Assembly: GCA_031400505.1 (NCBI GenBank)
Contig: JANNPZ010000019.1
Location: 1 to 64,000 of the forward strand
From: JAIYDJ01 sp031400505
GTDB lineage: Bacteria > Pseudomonadota > Alphaproteobacteria > Rhodobacterales > Rhodobacteraceae
Length of the DNA: 64,000 bases
Direction of reading: 5' to 3'
Below, one piece after another: positions 53,390 through 61,631 of this stretch. The stretch's first letter is position 1. Every line of letters begins with the position of its first letter. The notes under the pieces are model-generated. The model worked only from the letters and a program-made list of their open reading frames with translations, searched no databases and had not been told where the DNA came from. The position numbers and the translations under genes were made by a program.

Positions 53390-54331
53390 TCAGTTCTTGG
53401 CCAGATAGTCTGCGACGTTTGCCGGCGTGACCAGTTCGAACGGCACAAAGACCTTCTGCTCGACCGCTTCGCCTGCCGCGAGCCTTACCGCGGCGTCCAG
53501 TGCGCCGCCGCCCTGGGCCGCTGCGTTCTGAAATACGGTTATGTCCAGTTCGCCCGCCTGCATCGAGGCCAGCGCATCCTGCGTTGCATCCACGCCACTG
53601 ACGAGCACCGAACCCATGTCGATGCCTGCAGCCTTGATCGCCTGAAGCGCACCAAGCGCCATCTCGTCATTGTTGGCGATCACGCCGTCAAACGCGGCAC
53701 CGGTTGACAGCCAGTTGGTCATCAGGTTCTGCGCCTCGTCCCGCGACCAGTTGGCGGTTTGCTGGTCAATGACGGTAATCTTTACCGCACAATTCCCCGA
53801 ATCGACGACGTCATAGATGTTTTGCGTACGCTGGACAGCGGCCTGGTTCGACAACTGGCCCTGCATGACATAGACGCTGACCTCGGTCTTGCCCGCTTCG
53901 GCCCAAAGCCTGCATTGCTCGGTCACGCCCTTGCTGCTGGACTCTGTTTCGTTCGAGGCGACGAAGGCCTGATTGTCGGGCAGCGTATCGACGTTGATCG
54001 GCTGGCGGTTCACATAGACCAATGGCACCCCTGCCGCCGCCGCCGCATCCGTCATCGCCTGGGTGGCCGACGTATCGACCGGGTTCACGATGATCGACGA
54101 GACACCGGATGCGATGAAGTTGTTGATCTGGTCCAACTGCTTGGCCACATCATCCTGCGCGTCCTCGATCTGCACCGACAGGCCAGCGGCATCGGCCTGG
54201 GCCTGGATGCCGTTGCGCAGCACGGTCAGAAAGTTGTCATCAAACCGCGCCATCGACACACCGATACCGTCGGCCATCGCGGTCGTGGACAGCAAGGCCA
54301 AAAGGCCTGCTCCGAATAGGGTTTTGTTCAT
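53390..54331 (-). CDS. Periplasmic sugar/inositol-binding protein
   Basis: 313 aa. The signal peptide (about 1-20, ending AMA) precedes a type I periplasmic binding fold (Peripla_BP_4): SMARFDDNFLTVLRNGIQ, VNPVDTSATQ, and GVIANNDEMALGALQAI. It resembles IbpA/MocB-type inositol and rhizopine binders. It lies directly upstream of the permease and ATPase genes. Confidence 0.9.
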   Translation of the reverse strand: MNKTLFGAGLLALLSTTAMADGIGVSMARFDDNFLTVLRNGIQAQADAAGLSVQIEDAQDDVAKQLDQINNFIASGVSSIIVNPVDTSATQAMTDAAAAAGVPLVYVNRQPINVDTLPDNQAFVASNETESSSKGVTEQCRLWAEAGKTEVSVYVMQGQLSNQAAVQRTQNIYDVVDSGNCAVKITVIDQQTANWSRDEAQNLMTNWLSTGAAFDGVIANNDEMALGALQAIKAAGIDMGSVLVSGVDATQDALASMQAGELDITVFQNAAAQGGGALDAAVRLAAGEAVEQKVFVPFELVTPANVADYLAKN

Positions 54332-54473
54332 GGTTTACTCCTCCCAGAGATAAAGCGCCGTTTCTCACGACAGGTTGATCGGTTCTTTTGTTGGGGCGCA
54401 GTCCTGGAGCACCCTCACGACTCATCCAACCCGACCATCAGGTTGGTGAAGTTGTGGCATCCGGTCAACAGAT

Positions 54474-54493
54474 TTTTGCAACCGGTTGCAAAA
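54474..54493. promoter_or_regulatory. LacI-type operator
   Basis: Perfect 20-base palindrome TTTTGCAACC/GGTTGCAAAA with the central CG typical of LacI/GalR sites. It overlaps the extreme 3' end of the isomerase gene's downstream side, about 140 bases upstream of the binding-protein gene. The LacI-family gene at 55466-56497 is the obvious candidate ligand. Confidence 0.65.
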
Positions 54494-54494
54494 G

Positions 54495-55319
54495 TCAACT
54501 TCCAGCGCCCTGTTGCCCGATACGATTGCGGATGAATGCCATCGAAGCAGAAAGATCCGCCTCGGGGGTCGAACTGGCATGAACCACTGGCGAGAAGGCT
54601 TCAAAGCTTACTGGGCCGGTCCATCCCGATGCTGCAAGGTCGGTAAGCTGCGCGATGTTTTCCAACCTGTCGGCGCAATCCACCAGAACGCGGTGCGCGT
54701 CCGTCATCTTGCCGACGGTCACGGCCCGATCCACGACGCCAGAGATGTGAACAATGCCCGTGTCGTCGGGAAACATAAGTCCGTCGGGGGCTAGCGCGTG
54801 GTGAAAGGTGTCGTGCACCAGTTTGAACTGGCCCTTGCCACCAATCGCATCGATGGCCTCGACTGCCTCTGACTTGTGGCGCAACGCGCAAACCTCGAAC
54901 CCGAGCGGTTCGACCATGCCGATCAAGCCGTGATCCGCAAGCATCGGCAGCAGGGCCTTCAGCGCCACCCTCAGCGCCGCCTGACGTTCGCCATTGCCCA
55001 TGCCGAGGTTGTCGTTTCGCGGAATCAGGCTGATCGCCTCTGCCTGGGCTGCTTGCGCGATTTTCATGAGCGCCAAAGCCTCGGCAGCTTTGGCGTCCGA
55101 CCAGTCGTTGAACCGCGTGACCTCGGCCACCGCCAGCAGCCGCAAGCCCTTGCCGCGGGCCAGCTTTCCGGCTGTCGCAGGATCCAGCCCGTCAAACAGC
55201 GGTTGGGCCAGATCGTTGCGCACTTCGATCCCGACGCAGCCGAGCGTCGCTGCAAGGTCCAGCAAAGCAGTGTAACGCAGTCTTGGAACGGTCATGTGGT
55301 TGATGGCGAATGCTGTCAT
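54495..55319 (-). CDS. TIM-barrel sugar isomerase (inosose isomerase/MocC-like)
   Basis: 274 aa of the xylose-isomerase-like TIM-barrel family (IolI/IolE/MocC). GCVGIEVRNDLAQP, LIPRNDNLG, GMVEPLGFEVCALR and LVHDTFHHALAPD supply the metal-ligand acidic and histidine residues. With an inositol-dehydrogenase-like enzyme and inositol-type transporter in the same unit it probably isomerises a keto-inositol. IolI is the nearest match, MocC equally possible. Confidence 0.82.
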   Translation of the reverse strand: MTAFAINHMTVPRLRYTALLDLAATLGCVGIEVRNDLAQPLFDGLDPATAGKLARGKGLRLLAVAEVTRFNDWSDAKAAEALALMKIAQAAQAEAISLIPRNDNLGMGNGERQAALRVALKALLPMLADHGLIGMVEPLGFEVCALRHKSEAVEAIDAIGGKGQFKLVHDTFHHALAPDGLMFPDDTGIVHISGVVDRAVTVGKMTDAHRVLVDCADRLENIAQLTDLAASGWTGPVSFEAFSPVVHASSTPEADLSASMAFIRNRIGQQGAGS

Positions 55320-55360
55320 CAGGCTTGACCTCGATATGCTGCTGGACCACTTTTGGTTTC

Positions 55361-55409
55361 TTGACGGCCTGCGTCAAGCGATCTGAAGAACTCTGCGTCA
55401 AACGTGACG
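55361..55409. promoter_or_regulatory. Paired CGTCA inverted repeats upstream of the isomerase gene
   Basis: Two adjacent inverted repeats, TTGACG-N5-CGTCAA (55361-55377) and CGTCA-AACG-TGACG (55396-55409), lie between the isomerase and LacI genes. They share the CGTCA half-site and may bind a regulator other than that of the palindrome at 54474. Confidence 0.4.
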
Positions 55410-55465
55410 AATTTCTTCTGCAGACATGATGGATAAATCGTCAGAATTGAACTGCGACGACTGCG

Positions 55466-56497
55466 CTAGACAGACTCGGGCAGATAAAGATCCGGCTGCA
55501 GGAAATGCTGGCCCTGCACCGGGGTTATCCCGGTCTGGACCGCCGCCGCCGCGAGGGTAACCAGATCGCCGCACAGTTTGGTCAAAGGCGTTGCAATGGC
55601 CATGCTGACATACCGCGCGATCAACGCCGATCTGCTTTCCGGTGTGATTTCGTTCACCACCAGCGTCACATCGCCAGGCTTTCGCACTTCGCGCAGGGCG
55701 GCGATTGCGCCTTCCATCCCGCCGCCTGCGCAGTAAATTCCCCGCAGGTCAGGATGGCGCTCCAGAAGATCGAGCGTGGCTTCGTAGGTCAATTGGCGGG
55801 TTTCCAGATTGACCAGCGTGTCCAGCAGGGTGAACTGTGGCGCATATTCGCGAAAGTAGCTGCGAAAGCCGGTCTCGCGCAATTCATGCCCATGCCAGCG
55901 ATATCCGCCAACGAAAACAGCTATCTTTCCCGCTGTATGCGTGGTGGTCGCAATCAGATGTGCTGCAATCCTGCCGATTTTCATGTTGTTCAGACCAAGG
56001 TAATTCTGCCGCACGCCTTGGGCAAAATCGTTCAGCAAGGCAAAGCATGGCAGCCCCTTTGCGTTGGCGCGCAGCACCGCCTCTGTCACATCCGGATGCG
56101 TCACGGCCGTTGCCGCGATGGCATCTACCCGGCCGATCATGCCATCGATCAGTGTTGCAAAATCGGCGGGCGATTGCGACGCCGCAAACTGGACGCAAGC
56201 CGTGGCGCGCAGGCCGGTTGCATCGGCCACGGCGCGCTCGATCTCGGATTTGAAGCTTTGATAGAAGGCCTGCCGTTCCTTGTGCAGCACCACACCCAAA
56301 CGCAGGCGCGGCAGGTCCATCTGCACTCGCTGGCCGATCAGGGGCGCTGCGTGATACCCGACCAGACGCGCGGCATTGTAAACCCGGCGGGCGGTATCTT
56401 CGCGGACCTTTTCGCGGCCGTTGAGGACACGGTCCACGGTGGCGGTGGAAACACCAGCCTCGCGGGCGACGTCTTGGATTGTCGGGCGGTTGGCCAT
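55466..56497 (-). CDS. LacI family transcriptional regulator
   Basis: 343 aa. Helix-turn-helix IQDVAREAGVSTATVDRVL at about residues 6-24, hinge LVGYH, and periplasmic-binding-like effector domain including YLGLNNMKIGRIAAHL. The effector half resembles sugar/inositol binders. It heads the minus-strand unit and is divergent from the desaturase gene. The start at 56497 lies after AGGAATGAAG. Confidence 0.9.
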   Translation of the reverse strand: MANRPTIQDVAREAGVSTATVDRVLNGREKVREDTARRVYNAARLVGYHAAPLIGQRVQMDLPRLRLGVVLHKERQAFYQSFKSEIERAVADATGLRATACVQFAASQSPADFATLIDGMIGRVDAIAATAVTHPDVTEAVLRANAKGLPCFALLNDFAQGVRQNYLGLNNMKIGRIAAHLIATTTHTAGKIAVFVGGYRWHGHELRETGFRSYFREYAPQFTLLDTLVNLETRQLTYEATLDLLERHPDLRGIYCAGGGMEGAIAALREVRKPGDVTLVVNEITPESRSALIARYVSMAIATPLTKLCGDLVTLAAAAVQTGITPVQGQHFLQPDLYLPESV

Positions 56498-56697
56498 GGC
56501 TTCATTCCTGACGAAATTCAATCATTTCTGAAACCAGCGTGATGCGGTCTGATGGAATTTGCAATCGCCTTCTTGGTATCTGCGCATTTCGCGAATACCC
56601 CTGTGACCCAAACCGGACTTGGGCATTTGCGCCCCCCCGACTGGGCACGCCAATGCAGACCGTCAAAGTTCGCGGCACGAATAGGATGGAGGAGAAG

Positions 56698-57807
56698 ATG
56701 GCCAAGCGCGACTACAGCCTTTTGGGTCCGGACGCGCGCCGGGCGGTCGAGACCGGTCTTGCGGCGGCCCAGTGGTATCACTCCACCGTTCCCCGACGCG
56801 ACATGAAGGCGCTGATGCAGCGGACGAACGGCCCTGCGATCCAGGATACCCTCATGCTTTATGGCTGCATGATCGCCTTTGTCGCGGTCGGAACGGCCTT
56901 GTGGCCAAGTTGGTGGTCCGCGCCATTCTGGTTGGCCTACGGTGTTCTTTACGGAAGCGCATCCGACTCGCGCTGGCACGAATGCGGACATGGCACGGCG
57001 TTTCGTACGGCCTGGATGAACAAAGTGGTCTATCAGATTGCGTCCTTCATGATCATGCGCAATCCCGTTACCTGGCGATGGAGCCATGCCCGCCACCACA
57101 CCGACACCTGCATCGTCGGTCGTGATCCCGAGATCGCGGTGATGCGCCCGCCGGATCTGGTCAAGGTCGTGCTGAACTTCTTTGGCATCCTCGACGTGAT
57201 CCGGTTTTTCCCGAACCTGGTCCACAATGCTCTGTTGGGGCCGACGTCAGAAGAACGGAGCTTTGTGCCGAAAGGCGACTGGGGCAAGGTCCGTCTGGCA
57301 GCGATCGTTCACATGACGATCTATGCGGCCACGCTGGGGTTGGCGTTTTGGATGCAATCGATCCTGCCGCTGATGGTGATCGGGTTGCCGCGCCTTTATG
57401 GCGCCTGGCATCACGTTCTGACAGGGCTGTTGCAGCATGGCGGGTTGGCCGACGATGTGATCGACCACCGATTGAACAGCCGCACGGTTTTGATGAACCC
57501 GGTCAGCCGGTTCATCTACTGGAACATGAACTACCACGTCGAACATCACATGTTCCCGATGGTGCCATACCACGCCCTGCCGCGCCTGCATGCGATGATC
57601 CGCGACGATCTGCCAGCACCTGACAGATCGATCCTTGCCGCCTATCGCCAGATGTGGCCGGCGTTCTTGCGCCAATTGCGCAATGAGGATTTCTTTCTGA
57701 AACGGAACCTGCCGCCGACAGCAAAGCCGTACCGCGAGGATCTGCACCAGATTTCCATCGGTTTGCCGGTAGCAGATGCGCTGCCCGATGCCCACCCGGC
57801 CGAATGA
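56698..57807 (+). CDS. Desaturase-like diiron oxygenase (MocD-like)
   Basis: 369 aa membrane protein with the three histidine clusters of the fatty-acid desaturase superfamily: HECGHG, HARHH and HVEHH (NYHVEHHMFPMV). About four to six hydrophobic segments are present. The start at 56698 follows GGAGGAGAAG. A Rieske ferredoxin gene follows seven bases later, the arrangement of rhizopine genes mocD-mocE. In context of inositol catabolism an O-demethylase/hydroxylase is plausible; a lipid desaturase remains possible. Confidence 0.82.
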   Translation: MAKRDYSLLGPDARRAVETGLAAAQWYHSTVPRRDMKALMQRTNGPAIQDTLMLYGCMIAFVAVGTALWPSWWSAPFWLAYGVLYGSASDSRWHECGHGTAFRTAWMNKVVYQIASFMIMRNPVTWRWSHARHHTDTCIVGRDPEIAVMRPPDLVKVVLNFFGILDVIRFFPNLVHNALLGPTSEERSFVPKGDWGKVRLAAIVHMTIYAATLGLAFWMQSILPLMVIGLPRLYGAWHHVLTGLLQHGGLADDVIDHRLNSRTVLMNPVSRFIYWNMNYHVEHHMFPMVPYHALPRLHAMIRDDLPAPDRSILAAYRQMWPAFLRQLRNEDFFLKRNLPPTAKPYREDLHQISIGLPVADALPDAHPAE

Positions 57808-57814
57808 GGACCCG

Positions 57815-58126
57815 ATGCCCTGGATCAAAGCCTGCACCACCGATGATATCGACGAAGAGGACCTGATCCGGTTTGATCATCGTAATCAGACCTATGCGAT
57901 CTACCATGCGCCAATGGGTGAATTCCATGCCACGGCGGGCAAATGCACGCATGAGGCGGTGCATCTTTGCGATGGTCTGGTGATGGGTCATCTGATCGAA
58001 TGCCCCAAGCATAACGGCCAGTTCGACTACCGCACCGGCAAGGCGATACGCGCGCCGGCCTGCATCGACCTTGCAACCTTTCCGGTCAAAGTCGAAGGCG
58101 GCCTTGTCTATATCGCGGTGCCGTGA
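57815..58126 (+). CDS. MocE-family Rieske [2Fe-2S] ferredoxin
   Basis: 103 aa soluble Rieske protein with cluster ligands in CTHEAVHLCDG and CPKHNGQFDYRTGKA. Length and sequence type fit MocE-family ferredoxins. It would feed electrons to the desaturase-like oxygenase encoded just upstream. GAGGA precedes the ATG. No ferredoxin reductase (MocF) gene is in the window. Confidence 0.9.
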   Translation: MPWIKACTTDDIDEEDLIRFDHRNQTYAIYHAPMGEFHATAGKCTHEAVHLCDGLVMGHLIECPKHNGQFDYRTGKAIRAPACIDLATFPVKVEGGLVYIAVP

Positions 58127-58199
58127 CGGGCGGAATGGCTGTGAAGGGCCTGCGTGGCGCGACAAGAGGTTGCCGCTTTTGGCGGATGCGTGCCAACCC

Positions 58200-59210
58200 T
58201 CAGGCAAGGGGGCGCGTCGGGGTGCCGTGCAATACCGGTGCCATTGAGAACCGCCATTCGCTGGTTTGGCGGTAGGTTTGCCCGGGGTTAAGCGCGATGC
58301 TGGGAAAACCTTCGTGGTTGGGGGCGTCGGGCCAGTTTTGCGGCTCTATGGCCAATCCTTCATAGGCACCGTGACCGGGTCGGATCGCCGCGCGGCCATC
58401 ATAGACCTGGATCGATGCATCGGTGGTGGCCACGGTCATCGAAACTCTGCTTTGCCCGGTCAGCGTCAGTACGGGCGTCAGCGCGCGCGGGTGGTCTGAC
58501 AGGCAAAACGCGTTGTCGAGGGCTGGGTGTGCGGGCGTGATCTTGCGGGGTGAGCGGAAGTCAAATGCGCTGCCTTGCGTCGCGCGAACCTCGCCCGTGG
58601 GGGCAAAACTGGCGGTCGTCGGCAAATAGCGGGCGGCGTCGATTTGCAGGGTATGGCCGGACCAGTCGGGGGTGCCGTCGAGGTTCCAGTAGCTGTGGTT
58701 GGCGGCGTTGAACAGCGTCGGTTTGTCGGTTCTGGCGGTGATTTGCAGGCGCAGGGTCGCGTCGTCGGGCACCGAGAAGATGGCCGTAACCACGCGATTG
58801 CCGGGAAAGCCGCCCAAGCCATCGGGCAAGGTCAGGGTCAGCGTGGCGCTGGTTTCGGTCGCCTCGGCCAGGGTCCAGACCTGTAGGTGGCTGCCCGTCG
58901 GCCCGGAATGCAATGTGTGAAGGCCATCCTGATTGGCCACCAATCGGTGCAACACGCCGTCGATCATCGCCCGCCCGCCCGACAGACGGTTCACCACCGG
59001 GGCCACAAGCACACCGTGATGGCGCATGGCACCTTCGTAGTCCGCCAACCGGTCTGACCCCAGCGTCAGGCTGTGGGGGATGCCCGACCACCACAGGCCT
59101 TGCAGCGCAGCGCCCAGGGTCAACACGCTGGCGCAAAGCGCCCCGTTGGTCAGGGTGATGCGCTGAACGGCCTCACCCCTGGCCGTTGTGCCGAAATCCG
59201 AGATGGTCAT
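58200..59210 (-). CDS. galM: Aldose 1-epimerase (galactose mutarotase)
   Basis: 336 aa. The catalytic-histidine segment NAANHSYWNLDG near residue 165 and the C-terminal FPSIALNPGQTYRQT identify the family, which interconverts sugar anomers. Convergent with the Rieske gene and downstream of znuA on the same strand; the link to either is unclear, but mutarotation would help the xylose pathway at the other end. Confidence 0.9.
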   Translation of the reverse strand: MTISDFGTTARGEAVQRITLTNGALCASVLTLGAALQGLWWSGIPHSLTLGSDRLADYEGAMRHHGVLVAPVVNRLSGGRAMIDGVLHRLVANQDGLHTLHSGPTGSHLQVWTLAEATETSATLTLTLPDGLGGFPGNRVVTAIFSVPDDATLRLQITARTDKPTLFNAANHSYWNLDGTPDWSGHTLQIDAARYLPTTASFAPTGEVRATQGSAFDFRSPRKITPAHPALDNAFCLSDHPRALTPVLTLTGQSRVSMTVATTDASIQVYDGRAAIRPGHGAYEGLAIEPQNWPDAPNHEGFPSIALNPGQTYRQTSEWRFSMAPVLHGTPTRPLA

Positions 59211-59263
59211 GGCGTCCCCCCTGTTGGCGGGCAGGGTGGCCGATCCCGGGTTGCGTCGTCAAG

Positions 59264-60271
59264 TCAGCTTGCAGCGCAGTCGGCGATGGTTTGGGCCAAG
59301 GCACGCAGCAGATCACCATACAGTTCGGGTCCGTTCTGCAGGGTCGATCCTTCGGGGTCCAGGGCGCCCGAAAGCCGTAAGCCCGGGTTCTGTTCAAGAA
59401 TTTCCAGTAATTTGGGGTCATGGTTGGATTCGGGGAACACGCAGGCCACGCTGTCTGCCAACTTTGTTTGCAGGTTGCGCAGGTGGGCGGCACCAGGGCT
59501 TGCCGCATCGCCATCGCTGATTGCCCCGGCGATCGTCAGCCCGTAGTGGGCGGCAAAATAGCCATAGGCGTTGTGGAATACCACAAGCGGAGTGGTTTGC
59601 GCCGGCGCAAGAAGCGTTGCGATTTCGGTGTCAAGCACTGCCAGTTCATCCTGCGCCATGGCGGCGTTGGCGGCATAGATCGCGGCATTGGCCGGGTCGA
59701 GATCGGCGAGTGTGGTTGCAATCGCGCCAAGCCACAGGCTTGCATTGGCCGGGTCGAGCCAGGCATGCGGGTCGATGTCGCCATCTGCATGGTCGTGATC
59801 TTCGTGGCCTTCGGCGGCATGATCATCGTGAACGAGTTCGGCGGCCCCCGTTTCCAAGGCTCCCGTTTCCAAGGCCCCGGTTTCTTCTGCGTGGTTGTGC
59901 GCGGCATGCTCATCTTCGGCGTGATCGTCGGCATAGGTCCGATGTATCATCCCCGGCACTGCCAGCAGACGCAGATCAACAGCGCTTGCGTTCAGGCCGT
60001 TCATCGCGCGGTCAAGCCAAGGCGACATCTCGGGCCCGACCCAGATGATTGCCTGTGCCGCGGCGAGTTCTGCTGCCTGCGACGGGCGCAGTTGAAACGC
60101 ATGGGCATCCGCGCCTGCGTCGAGCAAGACCACAGGCGTGCCCAGATCGCCCATGACTTGTGCCACCAAAGATCCGATCGGGGGCAGGTCGGTGACGACG
60201 CGCGGGACATCGGCCTGTGCGACCGTGAAGGTCAGCAGGCTGGCAAGCGAGATGGATATGATATAACGCAT
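59264..60271 (-). CDS. znuA: Zinc ABC transporter substrate-binding protein ZnuA
   Basis: 335 aa. A signal peptide covers about 1-20 (ending AQA); the ZnuA metal site uses histidines in DAHAFQLRPSQ and later DIDPHAWLDP. A His/Asp-rich loop lies at about 115-160, interrupted by a tandem GALET/GALETGA repeat that is not usual. The start at 60271 follows GAAAGG. Divergent from zur around a Zur box. Confidence 0.93.
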   Translation of the reverse strand: MRYIISISLASLLTFTVAQADVPRVVTDLPPIGSLVAQVMGDLGTPVVLLDAGADAHAFQLRPSQAAELAAAQAIIWVGPEMSPWLDRAMNGLNASAVDLRLLAVPGMIHRTYADDHAEDEHAAHNHAEETGALETGALETGAAELVHDDHAAEGHEDHDHADGDIDPHAWLDPANASLWLGAIATTLADLDPANAAIYAANAAMAQDELAVLDTEIATLLAPAQTTPLVVFHNAYGYFAAHYGLTIAGAISDGDAASPGAAHLRNLQTKLADSVACVFPESNHDPKLLEILEQNPGLRLSGALDPEGSTLQNGPELYGDLLRALAQTIADCAAS

Positions 60272-60303
60272 GAAGGGCCTTTCGAAGTTGTCAGTCACCA
60301 TGT

Positions 60304-60320
60304 ATGTTATAATATAACAT
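60304..60320. promoter_or_regulatory. Zur box
   Basis: Perfect 17-base palindrome ATGTTATA-A-TATAACAT midway between divergent znuA and zur-znuCB. It agrees with alphaproteobacterial Zur operators and should repress both directions when zinc is sufficient. Confidence 0.85.
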
Positions 60321-60336
60321 GTCAAGAGGTGTTCAA

Positions 60337-60861
60337 TTGAACCAATCCGCACGAGCCGATCATGCTGCCTGTCCGGGTTGTCAGACGCCTGATCTGGCGT
60401 TCTTGACGCATGACCATGCGGATTGCGCGCGTGACGCGCTTGCTCGGGCCGAGGCACTGGTGTTGGAGCGCGGCTTGCGGTTGACCCCGGTTCGCAAGCG
60501 GGTGTTGCAGATTTTGCTCGAGTCGCATCAGGCTCTGGGGGCTTATGACGTGCTGAACCGTCTGGCAGCGGAAGGGTTTGGCAATCAGCCGCCCGTTGCA
60601 TACCGCGCCCTGGAGTTTCTGGAAGAGCAGGGTCTGGTTCACCGCATCCGTCGCCTTAACGCCTTTGCGGCCTGCATGCACCCGGGCGAGGAACACGCGC
60701 CGGTGTTTCTGATCTGCACGGGCTGCAAAACGGTGGCAGAGGCCCCGGCAACCGGCATCGGTGCGGCGTTGGGGTTGGCCGCGTCCGGCATGGGCTTTGT
60801 TATAGAGCGCGCCACAGTCGAGGCCGTGGGCAAATGCCCGGCTTGCCGGTCGGAACCATGA
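60337..60861 (+). CDS. zur: Zinc uptake regulator Zur (Fur family)
   Basis: 174 aa from a TTG start, favoured because AAGAGGTG lies seven bases upstream, whereas the ATG at 60319 overlaps the Zur box and would leave no ribosome site. Winged helix at about 45-110 (LRLTPVRKRVLQILLES, PPVAYRALEFLEEQGLVHRI); Zn-binding cysteines in CTGCKTV and the late KCPACR. ATGA overlap with znuC. Confidence 0.92.
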   Translation: MNQSARADHAACPGCQTPDLAFLTHDHADCARDALARAEALVLERGLRLTPVRKRVLQILLESHQALGAYDVLNRLAAEGFGNQPPVAYRALEFLEEQGLVHRIRRLNAFAACMHPGEEHAPVFLICTGCKTVAEAPATGIGAALGLAASGMGFVIERATVEAVGKCPACRSEP

Positions 60862-61631
60862 CGGCAGATGTAATGCCTGCCTTGATTGCCGCCGACCATC
60901 TGTGCGTGCGCTATGATGCCCGAGAGGTGCTGCACGACGTGTCGCTTGCGGTGCGACCCGGCGAAATCGTCACGATTCTGGGGCCGAACGGGTCGGGCAA
61001 GTCAACGCTGCTGCATGCCCTTTTGGGAATTGTCCCGGCGGATCGGGGACGGGCGATCCGTCGGCCCGGTCTGCGGATCGGCTATGTGCCACAACGCCTG
61101 GTGATCGATCCCAGCCTGCCGATCACCGTGCGGCGATTCCTGTCGCTGCCGGTGAAGGTATCGGATGTGCAAGCCTCCGCTGCCCTGACCCGCGCGGGCC
61201 TGCCCGAGGTGACGGGTCGGCAGATGGCGGCACTGTCGGGCGGGCAGTTGCAGCGGGTGCTGCTGGCGCGCGCGCTGCTGGCCGACCCGCATGTGCTGGT
61301 GCTGGACGAGCCGACGCAGGGGCTCGATCAGCCGGGCGAGGCGGCATTCTACCGGCTGATCGAAGAAGTGCGCCTAGCAACCGGGGTTGCGGTGCTGATG
61401 GTCAGCCACGATCTGCATGTGGTGATGGCGGCGTCTGACCGGGTGATTTGCCTGAACGGCCATATCTGCTGTGAAGGCACGCCGCAGGTGGTGTCAAGCG
61501 CGCCGGAATACCGCGCGCTGTTCGGACTTGGCACGCAAGGCGCGCTGGCGCTTTATCAGCACGCGCATGACCACAGCCACGATCATGATCATGATCAAAA
61601 GCACAATCATCCGGGCCACACCCATGCTTGA
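60858..61631 (+). CDS. znuC: Zinc ABC transporter ATP-binding protein ZnuC
   Basis: 257 aa. Walker A GPNGSGKST near residue 48, signature LSGGQLQR, Walker B VLVLDEPTQGLD. The C-terminal 25 residues are strikingly histidine-rich (HAHDHSHDHDHD), an extension not needed for ATPase function and possibly a zinc-binding tail. Overlaps zur by four bases and znuB by eight. Confidence 0.94.
   Translation: MTADVMPALIAADHLCVRYDAREVLHDVSLAVRPGEIVTILGPNGSGKSTLLHALLGIVPADRGRAIRRPGLRIGYVPQRLVIDPSLPITVRRFLSLPVKVSDVQASAALTRAGLPEVTGRQMAALSGGQLQRVLLARALLADPHVLVLDEPTQGLDQPGEAAFYRLIEEVRLATGVAVLMVSHDLHVVMAASDRVICLNGHICCEGTPQVVSSAPEYRALFGLGTQGALALYQHAHDHSHDHDHDQKHNHPGHTHA

Noticed and set aside
56698..57807. AlkB-type alkane hydroxylase
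   Set aside because: Histidine boxes and length fit the desaturase/MocD group better, and a Rieske ferredoxin rather than rubredoxin gene follows.
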